Shown here one piece after another: positions 1-11,300 of a stretch of DNA of 64,000 nucleotides (position 1 is the first letter of the stretch; each line of letters opens with the position of its first letter). Origin of the DNA: Diplolepis rosae. Taxonomy: Eukaryota > Arthropoda > Insecta > Hymenoptera > Diplolepididae. The stretch covers positions 744,001 to 808,000 of the forward strand of contig JAPYXD010000718.1 of the NCBI GenBank assembly GCA_030998225.1, given 5' to 3'. Below the pieces are notes generated by a model. The model had not been told where the DNA came from. It saw only the letters and a list, made by a program, of their open reading frames with translations, and ran no database searches. Both the position numbers and the translations under genes were made by a program.

Positions 1-188
1 CTTTACTTTAAGTCAGAGTCCGGAAATCTCACGTATTACTTGGCCACTTGATAAAAATTCTAATACTCCTAAGAATTCGCGCATTACTTGGCCACTCTTT
101 TCAGGACAGGCTTCGTCTAACTCGCGTATTACGAGGCCACTTTTAAAAATTCTTATACTCCTAAGAACTCGCGCATTACTTGGACACT

Positions 189-234
189 TTACTTTAAGTC
201 AGAGTCCGGAAATCTCGCGTATTAGTTGGCCACT
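189..234 (+). repeat. Class A monomer (46 bp), reference copy
   Basis: The 5' half contains ACTTTAAGTCAGAGTCCGG, followed by the common core. Recurrent variants are: TTACTTAAAGTCAGAGTTCGG (usually after a C monomer ending TTGGCCAC); ACTTCAAG; CTTTCAGTCAGAGTCCG (after D); CTTATAGTCAG; and TTAATTAAAGTCAGAGGCCGG. The core usually reads ATTAGTTGG when B follows and ATTACTTGG when another A follows. The AGTCA-GAG-TCC segment resembles AGTCATGAGGTCC in class D, which suggests shared ancestry. Confidence 0.93.
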
Positions 235-282
235 TTATAACAATTCTTATACTCCTAAGAATTCGCGCATTACTTGGCCACT
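235..282 (+). repeat. Class B monomer (48 bp), reference copy
   Basis: The 5' half contains ATAACAATTCTTATACTCC. Four subtypes are visible: ATAACAATTC with CCTAAGAATTC or CCTAACAATTC (usually followed by C); AGAAAAATTC with CCTATGAATTC; TTATAAAAATTCTTATACTCC with AAGAACTCG (47 bp); and GTATAAAAATTCTTACACTCC (47 bp), which follows a monomer ending GGCCCC. EcoRI sites (GAATTC) occur in the first two subtypes, so an EcoRI digest should give a ladder reflecting phrase lengths. Confidence 0.93.
242..263. other. Dyad symmetry inside B monomers
   Basis: The arms AATTCTTA and TAAGAATT are perfect inverse complements of 8 bp, separated by TACTCC. The dyad is intact in B monomers with CCTAAGAATT and is weakened in those with CCTAACAATT or CCTATGAATT. 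It recurs many times in the window. This is one worked example. Confidence 0.8.
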
Positions 283-294
283 CTTTTCAGGACA

Positions 295-324
295 GGCTTC
301 GTCTAACTCGCGTATTACGAGGCC
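295..324. other. Imperfect hairpin inside C monomers ending ACGAGGCC
   Basis: The arms GGCTTCGT (295-302) and ACGAGGCC (317-324) pair at 7 of 8 positions around a 14-nt loop; the mismatch would be a G-U type pair in RNA. Only the C subtype with GGCTTCGT plus ACGAGGCC has it. The C subtypes ending ACTTGGCC do not. Confidence 0.7.
297..313 (+). promoter_or_regulatory. CENP-B-box-like motif in C monomers (8 of 9 essential bases)
   Basis: The CENP-B box has the essential pattern NTTCGNNNNANNCGGGN. This 17-bp site reads C-TTCG-TCTA-A-CT-CGCG-T and differs from the pattern at one essential base (CGCG instead of CGGG). The same near-match occurs in most C monomers with TTCGTCTAAC or TTCGCTTAAC. The sequence match is seen directly; protein binding is inference, and other lineages may use a different binder or none. 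Confidence 0.5.
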
Positions 325-327
325 ACT

Positions 328-381
328 TATGTATTTATATCAGTCATGTGGTCCATTGAACTCGCGCATAATTTGATCACC
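328..381 (+). repeat. Class D monomer (54 bp), reference copy
   Basis: The longest class; its 5' half contains ATGTATTTATATCAGTC followed by GGTCCATTGAAC. Two end types occur: TTGATCAC, which is followed by an A monomer wherever I read it, and TTGGCCAC, mostly with CCTGTGG, followed by a C monomer. D is the rarest class and its spacing (193, 238, 287, 471, 518-519, 612 bp) is the easiest read-out of the higher-order structure. Confidence 0.93.
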
Positions 382-1078
382 TTACTTAAAGTCAGATTCC
401 TGAAATCTCGCGCATTACTTGGCCACTTTATAAAAATTCTTATACTCCTAGGAATTCGCGAATTAGTTGGCCACCTTACTTTAAGTCAGAGTCCGGAAAT
501 CTCGCGTATTAGTTGGCCACTTTATAACAATTCTTATACTCCTAAGAATTCGCGCATTACTTGGCCACTCTTTTCAGGACAGGCTTCGTCTAACTCGCGT
601 ATTACGAGGCCACTTATAAAAATTCTTATACTCCTAAGAATTCGCGCATTACTTGGCCACTCTTTTCAGGACAGGCTTCGTCTAACTCGCGTATTACTTG
701 GCCACTTATAAAAATTCTTATACTCCTAAGAACTCGCGCATTACTTGGCCACTTTACTTTAAGTCAGAGTCCGGAAATCTCGCGTATTAGTTGGCCACTT
801 TATAACAATTCTTATACTCCTAACAATTCGTGCATAACTTGGCCACTCTTTTCGAGACAGACTTCGCTTAACTCGCGTATTACTTGGCCCCTTATAAAAA
901 TTCTTACACTCCTAAGAACTCGCGCATTACTTGGCCACTTTACTTTAAGTCAGAGTCCGGAAATCTCGCGTATTAGTTGGCCACTTTATAACAATTCTTA
1001 TACTCCTAAGAATTCGCGCATTACTTGGCCACTCTTTTCAGGACAGGCTTCGTCTAACTCGCGTATTACGAGGCCACT

Positions 1079-1941
1079 TATGTATTTATATCAGTCATGA
1101 GGTCCATTGAACTCGAGCATTACTTGATCACCTTACTAAAAGTCAGAGTCCGTAAATCTCGCGTATTACTTGGCCACTTTAGAAAAATTATTATACTCCT
1201 AAGAAATCGCGCATTACTTGGCCACTTTACTTTAAGTCAGAGTCCGGAAATCTCTCGTATTTGTTGGCCACTTTATAACAATTCTTATACTCCTAAGAAT
1301 TCGCGCATTACTTGGCCACTCTTTTCAGGACAGGTTTCGTCTAACTCGCGTATTACGAGGCCACTTATGTATTTATATCAGTCATGAGGTCCATTGAACT
1401 TGCGCATTACTTGATCACCTTACTTTAAGTCAGAGTCCGAAAATCTCGCGTATTAGTTGGCCACTTTAGAAAAATTCTTATACTCCTATGAATTCGCGTA
1501 TTACTTGGCCACTCTTTTCCAGACAGACTTTGTTTAACTCGCGTATTACGAGGCCACTTATGTATTTATATCAGTCCTGTGTTCCATTGAACTCGCGCAT
1601 TACTTGGCCACTCTTTTCAAGACAGACTTCGTTTATCTCGCGTATTACTTGGCCACCTTACTTAAAGTCAGAGTTCGGAAATCTCGCGTATTAGTTGGCC
1701 ACTTTAGAAAAATTCTTATACTCCTATGAATTCGCGTATTACTTGGCCACTCTTTTCAAGACAGACTTTGTTTAACTCGCGTATTACGAGGCCACTTATG
1801 TATTTATATCAGTCCTGTGGTCCATTGAACTCGCGCATTACTTGGCCACTCTTTTCAAGACAGACTTCGTTTATCTCGCGTATTACTTGGCCACCTTACT
1901 TAAAGTCAGAGTTCGGAAATCTCGCGTATTAGTTGGCCACT
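1079..1941 (+). repeat. Compound module (D spacing 287-193-238), copy 1
   Basis: D monomers start at 1079, 1366, 1559 and 1797. The phrases are D-A-B-A-B-C (287 bp), D-A-B-C (193 bp), then two B-C-D-C-A pentamers of exactly 238 bp (1466-1703 and 1704-1941). The second pentamer has GGTCCATTG where the first has GTTCCATTG, a marker seen in several other copies. Confidence 0.85.
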
Positions 1942-2408
1942 TTATAACAATTCTTATACTCCTAAGAACTCGCGCATTACTTGGCCACTTTACTTTAAGT
2001 CAGAGTCCGGAAATCTCGCGTATTACACGGCCACTTTAGAAAAATTCTTATACTCCTATGAATTCGCGTATTACTTGGCCACCTTACTTTAAGTCAGAGT
2101 CCGAAAATCTCGCGTATTAGTTGGCCACTTTATAACAATTCTTATACTCCTAACAATTCGCGCATAAATTGGCCACTCTTTTCAAGACAGACTTCGCTTA
2201 ACTCGCGTATTACTTGGCCCATTATAAAAATTCTTACACTCCTAAGAACTCGCGCATTACTTGGCCACTTTACTTTAAGTCAGAGTCCGGAAATCTCGCG
2301 TATTAGTTGGCCACTTTATAACAATTCTTATACTCCTAAGAATTCGCGCATTACTTGGCCACTCTTTTCAGGACAGGCTTCGTCTAACTCGCGTATTACG
2401 AGGCCACT

Positions 2409-3271
2409 TATGTATTTATATCAGTCATGAGGACCATTGAACTCGCGCATTACTTGATCACCTTACATAAAGTCAGAGTCCGGAAATCTCGAGTATTACT
2501 TGGCCACTTTAGAAAAATTCTTATACTCCTATGAATTCGCGCATTACTTGGCCACTTTACTTTAAGTCAGAGTCCGGAAATCTCGCGTATTTGTTGGCCA
2601 CTTTATAACAATTCTTATACTCCTAAGAATTCGCGCATTACTTGGCCACTCTTTTCAGGACAGGTTTCGTCTAACTCGCGTATTACGAGGCCACTTATGT
2701 ATTTATATCAGTCATGAGGTCCATTGAACTTGCGCATTACTTGATCACCTTACTTTAAGTCAGAGTCCGAAAATCTCGCGTATTATTTGGCCACTTTAGA
2801 AAAATTCTTATACTCCTATGAATTCGCGTATTACTTGGCCACTCTTTTCCAGACAGACTTTGTTTAACTCGCGTATTACGAGGCCACTTCTGTATTTATA
2901 TCAGTACTGTGTTCCATTGAACTCGCGCATTACTTGGCCACTCCTTTCAAGACAGACTTCGTTTATCTCGCATATTACTTGGCCACCTTACTTAAAGTCA
3001 GAGTTCGGAAATCTCGTGTATTAGTTGGCCACTTTAGAAAAATTCTTATACTCCTATGAATTCGCGTATTACTTGGCCACTCTTTTCAAGACAGACTTTG
3101 TTTAACTCGCGTATTACGAGGCCAGTTATGTATTTATATCAGTCCTGTGGTCCATTGAACTCGCGCATTACTTGGCCACTCTTTTCAAGACAGACTTCGT
3201 TTATCTCGCGTATTACTTGGCCACCTTACTTACAGTCAGAGTTCGGAAATCTCGCGTATTAGTTGGCCACT
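2409..3271 (+). repeat. Compound module, copy 2
   Basis: D starts at 2409, 2696, 2889 and 3127 reproduce the 287-193-238 ladder. Offset from copy 1 is 1,330 bp, making copies 1 and 2 a tandem 1,330-bp superunit. Its third D reads TTCTGTATTTATATCAG, a private variant. Confidence 0.85.
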
Positions 3272-4866
3272 TTATAACAATTCTTATACTCCTAAGAACT
3301 CGCGCATTACTTGGCCACTTTACTTTAAGTCAGAGTCCGGAAATCTCACGTATTACTTGGCCACTTTAGAAAAATTCTTATACTCCTATGAATTCGCGTA
3401 TTACTTGGCCACCTTACTTTAAGTCAGAGTCCGAAAATCTCGCGTATTAGTTGTCCACTTTATAACAATTCTTATACTCCTAACAATTCGCGCATAAATT
3501 GGCCACTCTTTTCAAGACAGACTTCGCTTAACTCGCGTATTACTTGGCCCATTATAAAAATTCTTACACTCCTAAGAACTCGCGCATTACTTGGCCACTT
3601 TACTTTAAGTCAGAGTCCGGAAATCTCGCGCATTACTTGGCCACTTTACTTTAAGTCAGAGTCCGAAAATCTCGCGTATTAGTTGGCCACTTTATAACAA
3701 TTCTTATACTCCTAACAATTCGCGCATAACTTGGCCACACTTTTCAAGACAGACTTCGCTTAACTCGCGTATTACTTGGCCCCTTATAAAAATTCTTACA
3801 CTCATAAGAACTCGCGCATTACTTGGCCACTTTACTTCAAGTCAGAGTCCGGAAATCTCGCGCATTACTTGGCCACTTTACTTTAAGTCAGAGTCCGGAA
3901 ATCTCGCGTATTAGTTGGCCACTTTATAACAATTCTTATACTCCTAAGAATTCGCGCATTACTTGGCGACTCTTTTCAGGACAGGCTTCGTCTAACTCGC
4001 GTATTACGCGGCCACTTATGTATTTATATCAGTCATGAGGTCCATTGAACTTGCGCATTACTTGATCACCTTACTTTCAGTCAGAGTCCGAAAATCTCGC
4101 GTATTAGTTGGCCACTTTAGAAAATTCTTATACTCCTATGAATTCGCGTATTACTTGGCCACCTTACTTTAAGGCAGAGTCCGAAAATCTCGCGTATTAG
4201 TTGGCCACTTTATAACAATTCTTATACTCCTAACAATTCGCGCATAACTTGGCCACTCTTTTCAGGACAGGTTTCGTCTATCTCTCGTATTACGCGGCCA
4301 CTTATGTATTTATATCAGTCATGAGGTCCATTGAACTTGCGCATTACTTGATCACCTTACTTTCAGTCAGAGTCCGAAAATCTCGCGTATTAGTTGGCCA
4401 CTTATAAAAATTCTTATACTCCTAAGAATTCGCGCATTACTTGGCCACTCTTTTCAGGACAGGCTTCGTCTAACTCGCGTATTACTTGGCCACTTATAAA
4501 AATTCTTATACTGCTAAGAACTCGCGCATTACTTGGCCACTTTACTTTAAGTCAGAGTCCGGAAATCTCGCGTATTAGTTGGCCACTTTATAACAATTCT
4601 TATACTCCTAACAATTCGTGCATAACTTGGCCACTCTTTTCGAGACAGACTTCGCTTAACTCGCGTATTACTTGGCCCCTTATAAAAATTCTTACACTCC
4701 TAAGAATTCGCGCATTACTTGGCCACTTTACTTTAAGTCAGAGTCCGGAAATCTCGCGTATTAGTTGGCCACTTTATAACAATTCTTATACTCCTTAGAA
4801 TTCGCGCATTACTTGGCCACTCTTTTCAGGACAGGCTTCGTCTAACTCGCGTATTACGAAGCCACT
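3272..4866 (+). repeat. Inter-module satellite, A-A-B-C and 286-bp hexamers
   Basis: Begins with A-B-A-B-C-B phrases and tandem A-A pairs, then two closely spaced D monomers near 4016 and 4302. The D-A-B-A-B-C hexamer here is one base short because an A is missing in TTTAGAAAATTC near 4110. Ends with B-C phrases of the CAGGACAGGC type. Confidence 0.75.
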
Positions 4867-5729
4867 TATGTATTTATATCAGTCCTGTGGTCCATTGAAC
4901 TCGCGCATTACTTGATCACCTTACTAAAAGTCAGAGTCCGTAAATCTCGCGTATTACTTGGCCACTTTAGAAAAATTCTTATACTCCTAAGAATTCGCGC
5001 ATTACTTGGCCACGTTACTTTAAGTCAGAGTCCGGAAATCTCGCGTATTTGTTGGCCACTTTATAACAATTCTTACACTCCTAAGAATTCGCGCATTACT
5101 TGGCCACTCTTTTCAGGACAGGCTTCGTCTAACTCGCGTATTACGAGGCCACTTATGTATTTATATCAGTCATGAGGTCCATTGAACTTGCGCATTACTT
5201 GATCACCTTACTTTAAGTCAGAGTCCGAAAATCTCGCGTATTAGTTGGCCACTTTAGAAAAATTCTTATACTCCTATGAATTCGCGTATTACTTGGCCAC
5301 TCTTTTCCAGACAGACTTTGTTTAACTCGCGTATTACGAGGCCACTTATGTATTTATATCAGTCCTGTGTTCCATTGAACTCGCGCATTACTTGGCCACT
5401 CTTTTCAAGACAGACTTCGTTTATCTCGCGTATTACTTGGCCACCTTACTTAAAGTCAGAGTTCGGAAATCTCGCGTATTACTTGGCCACTTTAGAAAAA
5501 TTCTTATACTCCTATGAATTCGCGTATTACTTGGCCACTCTTTTCAAGACAGACTTTGTTTAACTCGCGTATTACGAGGCCACTTATGTATTTATATCAG
5601 TCCTGTGGTCCATTGAACTCGCGCATTACTTGGCCACTCTTTTCAAGACAGACTTCGTTTATCTCGCGTATTACTTGGCCACCTTACTTAAAGTCAGAGT
5701 TCGGAAATCTAGACAATTAGTTGGCCACT
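4867..5729 (+). repeat. Compound module, copy 3
   Basis: D starts at 4867, 5154, 5347 and 5585 give 287-193-238. The final A monomer has AATCTAGACAATTAG in place of the usual core sequence, a local cluster of substitutions. Confidence 0.85.
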
Positions 5730-7130
5730 TTATAACAATTATTATACTCCTAAGAACTCGCGCATTACTTCGCCACTTTACTTTAAGTCAGAAGCCGGAA
5801 ATCTCGCGTATTACTTGGCCACTTTAGAAAAATTCTTATACTCCTATGAATTCGCGTATTACTTGGCCACCTTACTTTAAGTCAGAGTCCGAAAATCTCG
5901 CGTATTAGTTGGCCACTTTATAACAATTCTTATACTCCTAACAATTCGCGCATAACTTGGCCACTCTTTTCAAAACAGACTTCGCTTAACTCGCGTATTA
6001 CTTGGCCCCGTATAAAAATTCTTACACTCCTAAGAACTCGCGCATTACTTGGCCACTTTACTTTAAGTCAGAGTCCGGAAATCTAGCGCATTACTTGGCC
6101 ACTTTACTTTAAGTCAGAGTCCGAAAATCTCGCGTATTAGTTGGCCACTTTATAACAATTCTTATACTCCTAACAATTCGCGCATAACTTTGCCACTCTT
6201 TTCAAAACAGACTTCGCTTAACTCGCGTATTACTTGGCCCCGTATAAAAATTCTTACACTCCTAAGAACTCGCGCATTACTTGGCCACTTTACTTTAAGT
6301 CAGAGTCCGGAAATCTCGCGCATTACTTGGCCACTTTACTTTAAGTCAGAGTTCGGAAATCTCGCGTATTAGTTGGCCACTTTATAACAATTCTTATACT
6401 CCTAAGAATTCGCGCATTACTTGGCCACTCTTTTCAGGACAGGCTTCGTCTAACTCGCGTATTACGCGGCCACTTATGTATTTATATCAGTCATGAGGTC
6501 CATTGAACTTGCGCATTACTTGATCACCTTACTTTAAGTCAGAGTCCGGAAATCTCGCGCATTACTTGGCCACTTTACTTTAAGTCAGAGTCCGAAAATC
6601 TCGCGTATTAGTTGGCCACTTTATAACAATTCTTATACTCCTAACAATTCGCGCATAACTTTGCCACTCTTTTCAAAACAGACTTCGCTTAACTCGCGTA
6701 TTACTTGGCCCCGTATAAAAATTCTTACACTCCTAGGAACTCGCGCATTACTTGGCCACTTTACTTCAAGTCAGAGTCCGGAAATCTCGCGCATTACTTG
6801 GCCACTTTACTTTAAGTCAGAGTCCGGAAATCTCGCGTATTAGTTGGCCACTTTATTACAATTCTTATGCTCCTAACAATTCGCGCATAACTTGGCCACT
6901 CTTTTCAAGACAGACTTCGCTTAACTCGCGTATTACTTGGCCCCGTATAAAAATTCTTACACTCCTCAGAACTCGCGCATTACTTGGCCACTTTACTTCA
7001 AGTCAGAGTCCGGAAATCTCGCGCATTACTTGGCCACTTTACTTTAAGTCAGAGTCAGGAAATCTCGCGTATTACTTGGCCCCGTATAAAAATTCTTACA
7101 CTCCTAAGAACTCGCGCATTACTTGGCCAC
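5730..7130 (+). repeat. A-A-B-C domain with 471-bp decamer
   Basis: Phrases are A-A-B-C followed by either a 47-bp B (GTATAAAA type) or D, giving 232 and 239 bp that add to a 471-bp decamer; 6198-6668 is one full decamer. 6761-6992 is a clean 232-bp A-A-B-C-B unit followed by the start of another. Several C monomers here read CAAAACAGAC after a B core ending ACTTTGCCAC. Confidence 0.8.
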
Positions 7131-10100
7131 TTTACTTTAAGTCAGAGTTCGGAAATCTCGCGTATTACTTGGCCACCTTAATTAAAGTCAGAGGCCGGAA
7201 ATCTCGCGTATTAGTTGACCACTTTATAACAATTCTTATACTCCTAAGAATTCGCGCATTACTTGGCGACTCTTTTCAGGACAGGCTTCGTCTAACTCGC
7301 GTATTACGCGGCCACTTATGTATTTATATCAGTCATGAGGTCCATTGAACTTGCGCATTACTTGATCACCTTACTTTAAGTCAGAGTCCGGAAATCTCGC
7401 GCATTACTTGGCCACTTTACGTTAAGTCAGAGTCCGAAAACCACGCGTATTAGTTGGCCACTTTATAACAATTCTTATACTCCTAACAATTCGCGCATAA
7501 CTTTGCCACTCTTTTCAAAACAGACTTCGCTTAACTCGCGTATTACTTGGCCCCGTATAAAAATTCTTACACTCCTAAGAACTCGCGCATTACTTGGCCA
7601 CTTTACTTCAAGTCAGAGTCCGGAAATCTCGCGCATTATTTGGCCACCTTACTTTAAGTCAGAGTCCGGAAATCTCGCGTATTAGTTGGCCACTTTATTA
7701 CAATTCTTATGCTCCTAACAATTCGCGCATAACTTGGCCACTCTTTTCAAGACAGACTTCGCTTAACTCGCGTATTACTTGGCCCCGTATAAAAATTCTT
7801 ACACTCCTAGGAACTCGCGCATTACTTGGCCACTTTACTTCAAGTCAGAGTCCGGAAATCTCGCGCATTATTTGGCCACTTTACTTTAAGTCAGAGTCCG
7901 GAAATCTCGCGTATTACTTGGCCCCGTATAAAAATTCTTACACTCCTAAGAACTCGCGCATTACTTGGCCACTTTACTTTAAGTCAGAGTTCGGAAATCT
8001 CGCGTATTACTTGGCCACCTTAATTAAAGTCAGAGGCCGGAAATCTCGCGTATTGGTTGGCCACTTTATAACAATTCTTATACTCCTAAGAATTCGCGCA
8101 TTACTTGGCCACTCTTTTCAAGACTGACTTTGTTTAACTCCCGTATTACGAGGCCACTTATAAAAATTCTTATACTCCTAAGAACTCGCGCATTACTTGG
8201 GCACTTTACTTTAAGTCAGAGTCCGGAAATCTCGCGTATTAGTTGGCCACTTTATAACAATGCTTATTCTCCTTAGAATTCGCGCATTACTTGGCCACTC
8301 TTTTCAGGACTGGCTTCGTCTAACTCGCGTATTACGAGGCCACTTATGTATTTATATCATTCATGAGGTCCATTGAACTCGCGCATTACTAGATCACCTT
8401 ACTAAAATTCAGAGTCCGGAAATCTCGCGTATTACTTGGCCACTTTAGAAAAATTATTATACTCCTATGAATTCGCGTATTACTTGGCCACTCTTTTCAA
8501 GACAGACTTTGTTTAACTCGCGTATTACGAGGCCACTCATGTATTTATATCAGACCTGTGGTCCAGTGAACTCGCGCCTTACTTGGCCACTCTTTTCAAG
8601 ACAGACTTCGGTTATCTCGCGGATTACGTGGCCACCTTACTTATAGTCAGAGTTCGGAAATCTCGCGTTATAGTTGGCCACTTTATAACAATTCTTATAC
8701 TCCTAAGAATTCGCGCAGTACTTGGCCACTCTTTTCAGGACAGGCTTCGTCTAACTCGCGTATTACGAGGCCACTTATGTTTTTATATCAGTCATGAGGT
8801 CCATTGAACTCGCGCATTACTTGATCACCTTACTAAAATTCAGAGTCCGGAAATCTCGCGTATTACTTGGCCACTTTAGAAAAATTCTTATACTCCGATG
8901 AAATCGCTTATTACTTGGCCACTATACTTTAAGTCAGAGACCGGAAATCTCGCGTATTAGTTGGCCACTTTATAACAATTCTTATACTCCTAAGAATTAG
9001 CGCATTACTTGGCCACTCTTTTCAGGACAGGCTTCGTCTAACTCGCGTATTAATTGGCCACTTATAAAAATTCTTATAATCCTAAGCACTCGCGCATAAC
9101 TAGGCCACGTTACTTTAAGTCAGTGTCCGGAAATCTCGCGTATTAGTTGGCCACTTTATAACAATTCCTATACTCCTAACAATTCGTGCATAACTTGGCC
9201 ACTCTTTTCAAGACAGACTTCGCTTAACTCGCGTATTACTTGGCCACCTTATAAAAATTCTTACACTCCTAAGAACTCGCGCATTACTTGGCCACTTTAC
9301 TTCAAGTCAGAGTCCGGAAATCTCGCGCATTATTTGGCCTCCTTACTTAAAGTCAGAGTCCGGAAATCTCGCGTATTACTTAGCCACTTTATAAAAATTC
9401 TTATACTCCTAATTATTCGCGCATTACTTGGCCACTCTTTTCAAGACAGACTTCGCTTAACTCGCGTATTACTTGGCCCCGTATAAAAATTCGTACACTC
9501 CTAGGAACTCGCGCATTACTTGGCCACTTTACTTCAAGTCAGAGTCCGGAAATCTCGCGCATTATTTGGCCACTTTACTTTAAGTCAGAGTCCGGAAATC
9601 TCGCGTATTACTTGGCCCCGTATAAAAATTCTTACACTCCTAAGAACTCGCGCATTACTTGGCCACTTTACTTTAAGTCAGAGTTCGGAAATCTCGCGTA
9701 TTACTTGGCCACCTTAATTAAAGTCAGAGGCCGGAAATCTCGCGTATTAGTTGGCCACTTTATAACAATTCTTATACTCCTAAGAATTCGCGCATTACTT
9801 GGCCACTCTTTTCAGGACAGGCTTCGTCTAACTCGCGTATTACGAGGCCACTTATGTATTTATATCAGTCATGAGGTCCATTGAACTTGCGCATTACTTG
9901 ATCACCTTACTTTCAGTCAGAGTCCGGAAATCTCGCGCATTACTTGGCCACTTTACTTTAAGTCAGAGTCCGAAAATCACGCGTATTAGTTGGCCACTTT
10001 ATAACAATTCTTATACTCCTAACAATTCGCGCATAACTTTGCCACTCTTTTCAAGACAGACTTCGCTTAACTCGCGTATTACTTGGCCCCGTATAAAAAT

Positions 10101-11300
10101 TCTTACACTCCTAAGAACTCGCGCATTACTTGGCCACTCTTTTCAGGACAGGCTTCGTCTAACTCGCGTATTACGAGGCCACTTATGTATTTATATCATT
10201 CATGAGGTCCATTGAACTCGCGCATTACTTGATCACCTTACTAAAAGTCAGAGTCCGGAAATCTCGCGTATTACTTGGCCACTTTAGAAAAATTATTATA
10301 CTCCTATGAATTCGCGTATTACTTGGCCACTCTTTTCAAGACAGACTTTGTTTAACTCGCGTATTACGAGGCCACTTATGTATTTATATCAGACCTGTGG
10401 TCCATTGAACTCGCGCATTACTTGGCCACTCTTTTCAAGACAGACTTCGTTTATCTCGCGTATTACTTGGCCACCTTACTTATAGTCAGAGTTCGGAAAT
10501 CTCGCGTTATAGTTGGCCACTTTATAACAATTCTTATACTCCTAAGAATTCGCGCAGTACTTGGCCACTCTTTTCAAGACAGGCTTCGTCTAACTCGCGT
10601 ATTACGAGGCCACTTATGTATTTATATCAGTCATGAGGTCCATTGAACTCGCGCATTACTTGATCACCTTACTAAAAGTCAGAGTCCGGATATCTCGCGT
10701 ATTACTTGGCCACTTTAGAAAAATTCTTATACTCCTATGAAATCGAGTATTACTTTGCCACCATAATTTAAGTCAGAGTCCGAAAAACTCGCGTATTAGT
10801 TGGCCACATTATAACAATTCTTATACTCCTAAGAATTCGAGCAATACTTGGCCACTCTTTTCAGGACAGGCTTCGTCTTACTCGCGTATTACTTGGCCAC
10901 TTATTAAAATTCCTTTACTCATAAGAACTCGCGCATTACTTGGCCACTTTACTTTAAGTCAGAGTCCGGAAATCTCGCGTATTAGTTGGCCACTTTATAA
11001 CAATTCTTATACTCCTAACAATTCGTGCATAACTTGGCCACTCTTTTCAAGACAGACTTCGCTTAACTCGCGTATTACTTGGCCCCTTATAAAAATTCTT
11101 ACACTCCTAAGAACTCGCGCATTACTTGGCCACTTTACTTTAAGTCAGAGTCCGGAAATCTCGCGCATTACTTGGCCACTTTACTTTAAGTCAGAGTCCG
11201 GAAATCTCGCGTATTAGTTGGCCACTTTATAACAATTCTTATACTCCTAAGAATTCGCGCATTACTTGGCCACTCTTTTCGAGACAGACTTCGCTTAACT
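7131..11300 (+). repeat. Mixed domain with TTAATTAA-bearing A monomers
   Basis: A monomers with TTAATTAAAGTCAGAGGCCGG occur at 7178, 8020 and 9714. A 232-bp A-A-B-C-B unit lies at 7603-7834. Pairs of D monomers 238 bp apart occur near 8538/8777 and 10376/10614. Around 8.56-9.12 kb and 10.74-10.93 kb substitution density is visibly higher than elsewhere. A rare marker, ATTCGAGCAATACTTGG, occurs near 10840. Confidence 0.75.

Larger units (their letters stand above)
283..327 (+). repeat. Class C monomer (45 bp), reference copy
   Basis: The 5' half contains TTTTCAGGACAGGCTTCG. Main subtypes: GGACAGGCTTCGTCTAACTC, usually ending ACGAGGCCAC and usually followed by D; AAGACAGACTTTGTTTAACT ending ACGAGGCCAC; AAGACAGACTTCGTTTATCT ending ACTTGGCCAC and followed by A; and AAGACAGACTTCGCTTAACT ending ACTTGGCCCC and followed by the B form that begins GTATAAAA or TTATAAAA. 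Subtype and next neighbour are strongly linked, as expected if phrases are copied as blocks. Confidence 0.93.
1..2290 (+). repeat. Segment duplicated at 12958-15247
   Basis: Offset 12,957 holds without net indel for about 2.3 kb, including the TTGATAAAAATTCTAATAC marker (48 versus 13005) and all four D monomers of the compound module. The copies part near 2290/15247, where one continues A-B and the other A-A. Confidence 0.75.

Noticed and set aside
328..381. Yeast-type replication origin consensus in D (ATTTATATCAG)
   Set aside because: Only the first eight bases fit the 11-bp consensus, and the host is unknown.
6752..7348. Open reading frame of 198 codons, and many others of 60-190 codons (for example 7594-8127, 20479-21048, 52349-52792)
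   Set aside because: Each is the satellite read through several monomers. The peptides are the same core in three frames (SRITWP, ALLGH, LAYYLAT) and shift frame with monomer length. No start context, domain or codon signature supports a gene.
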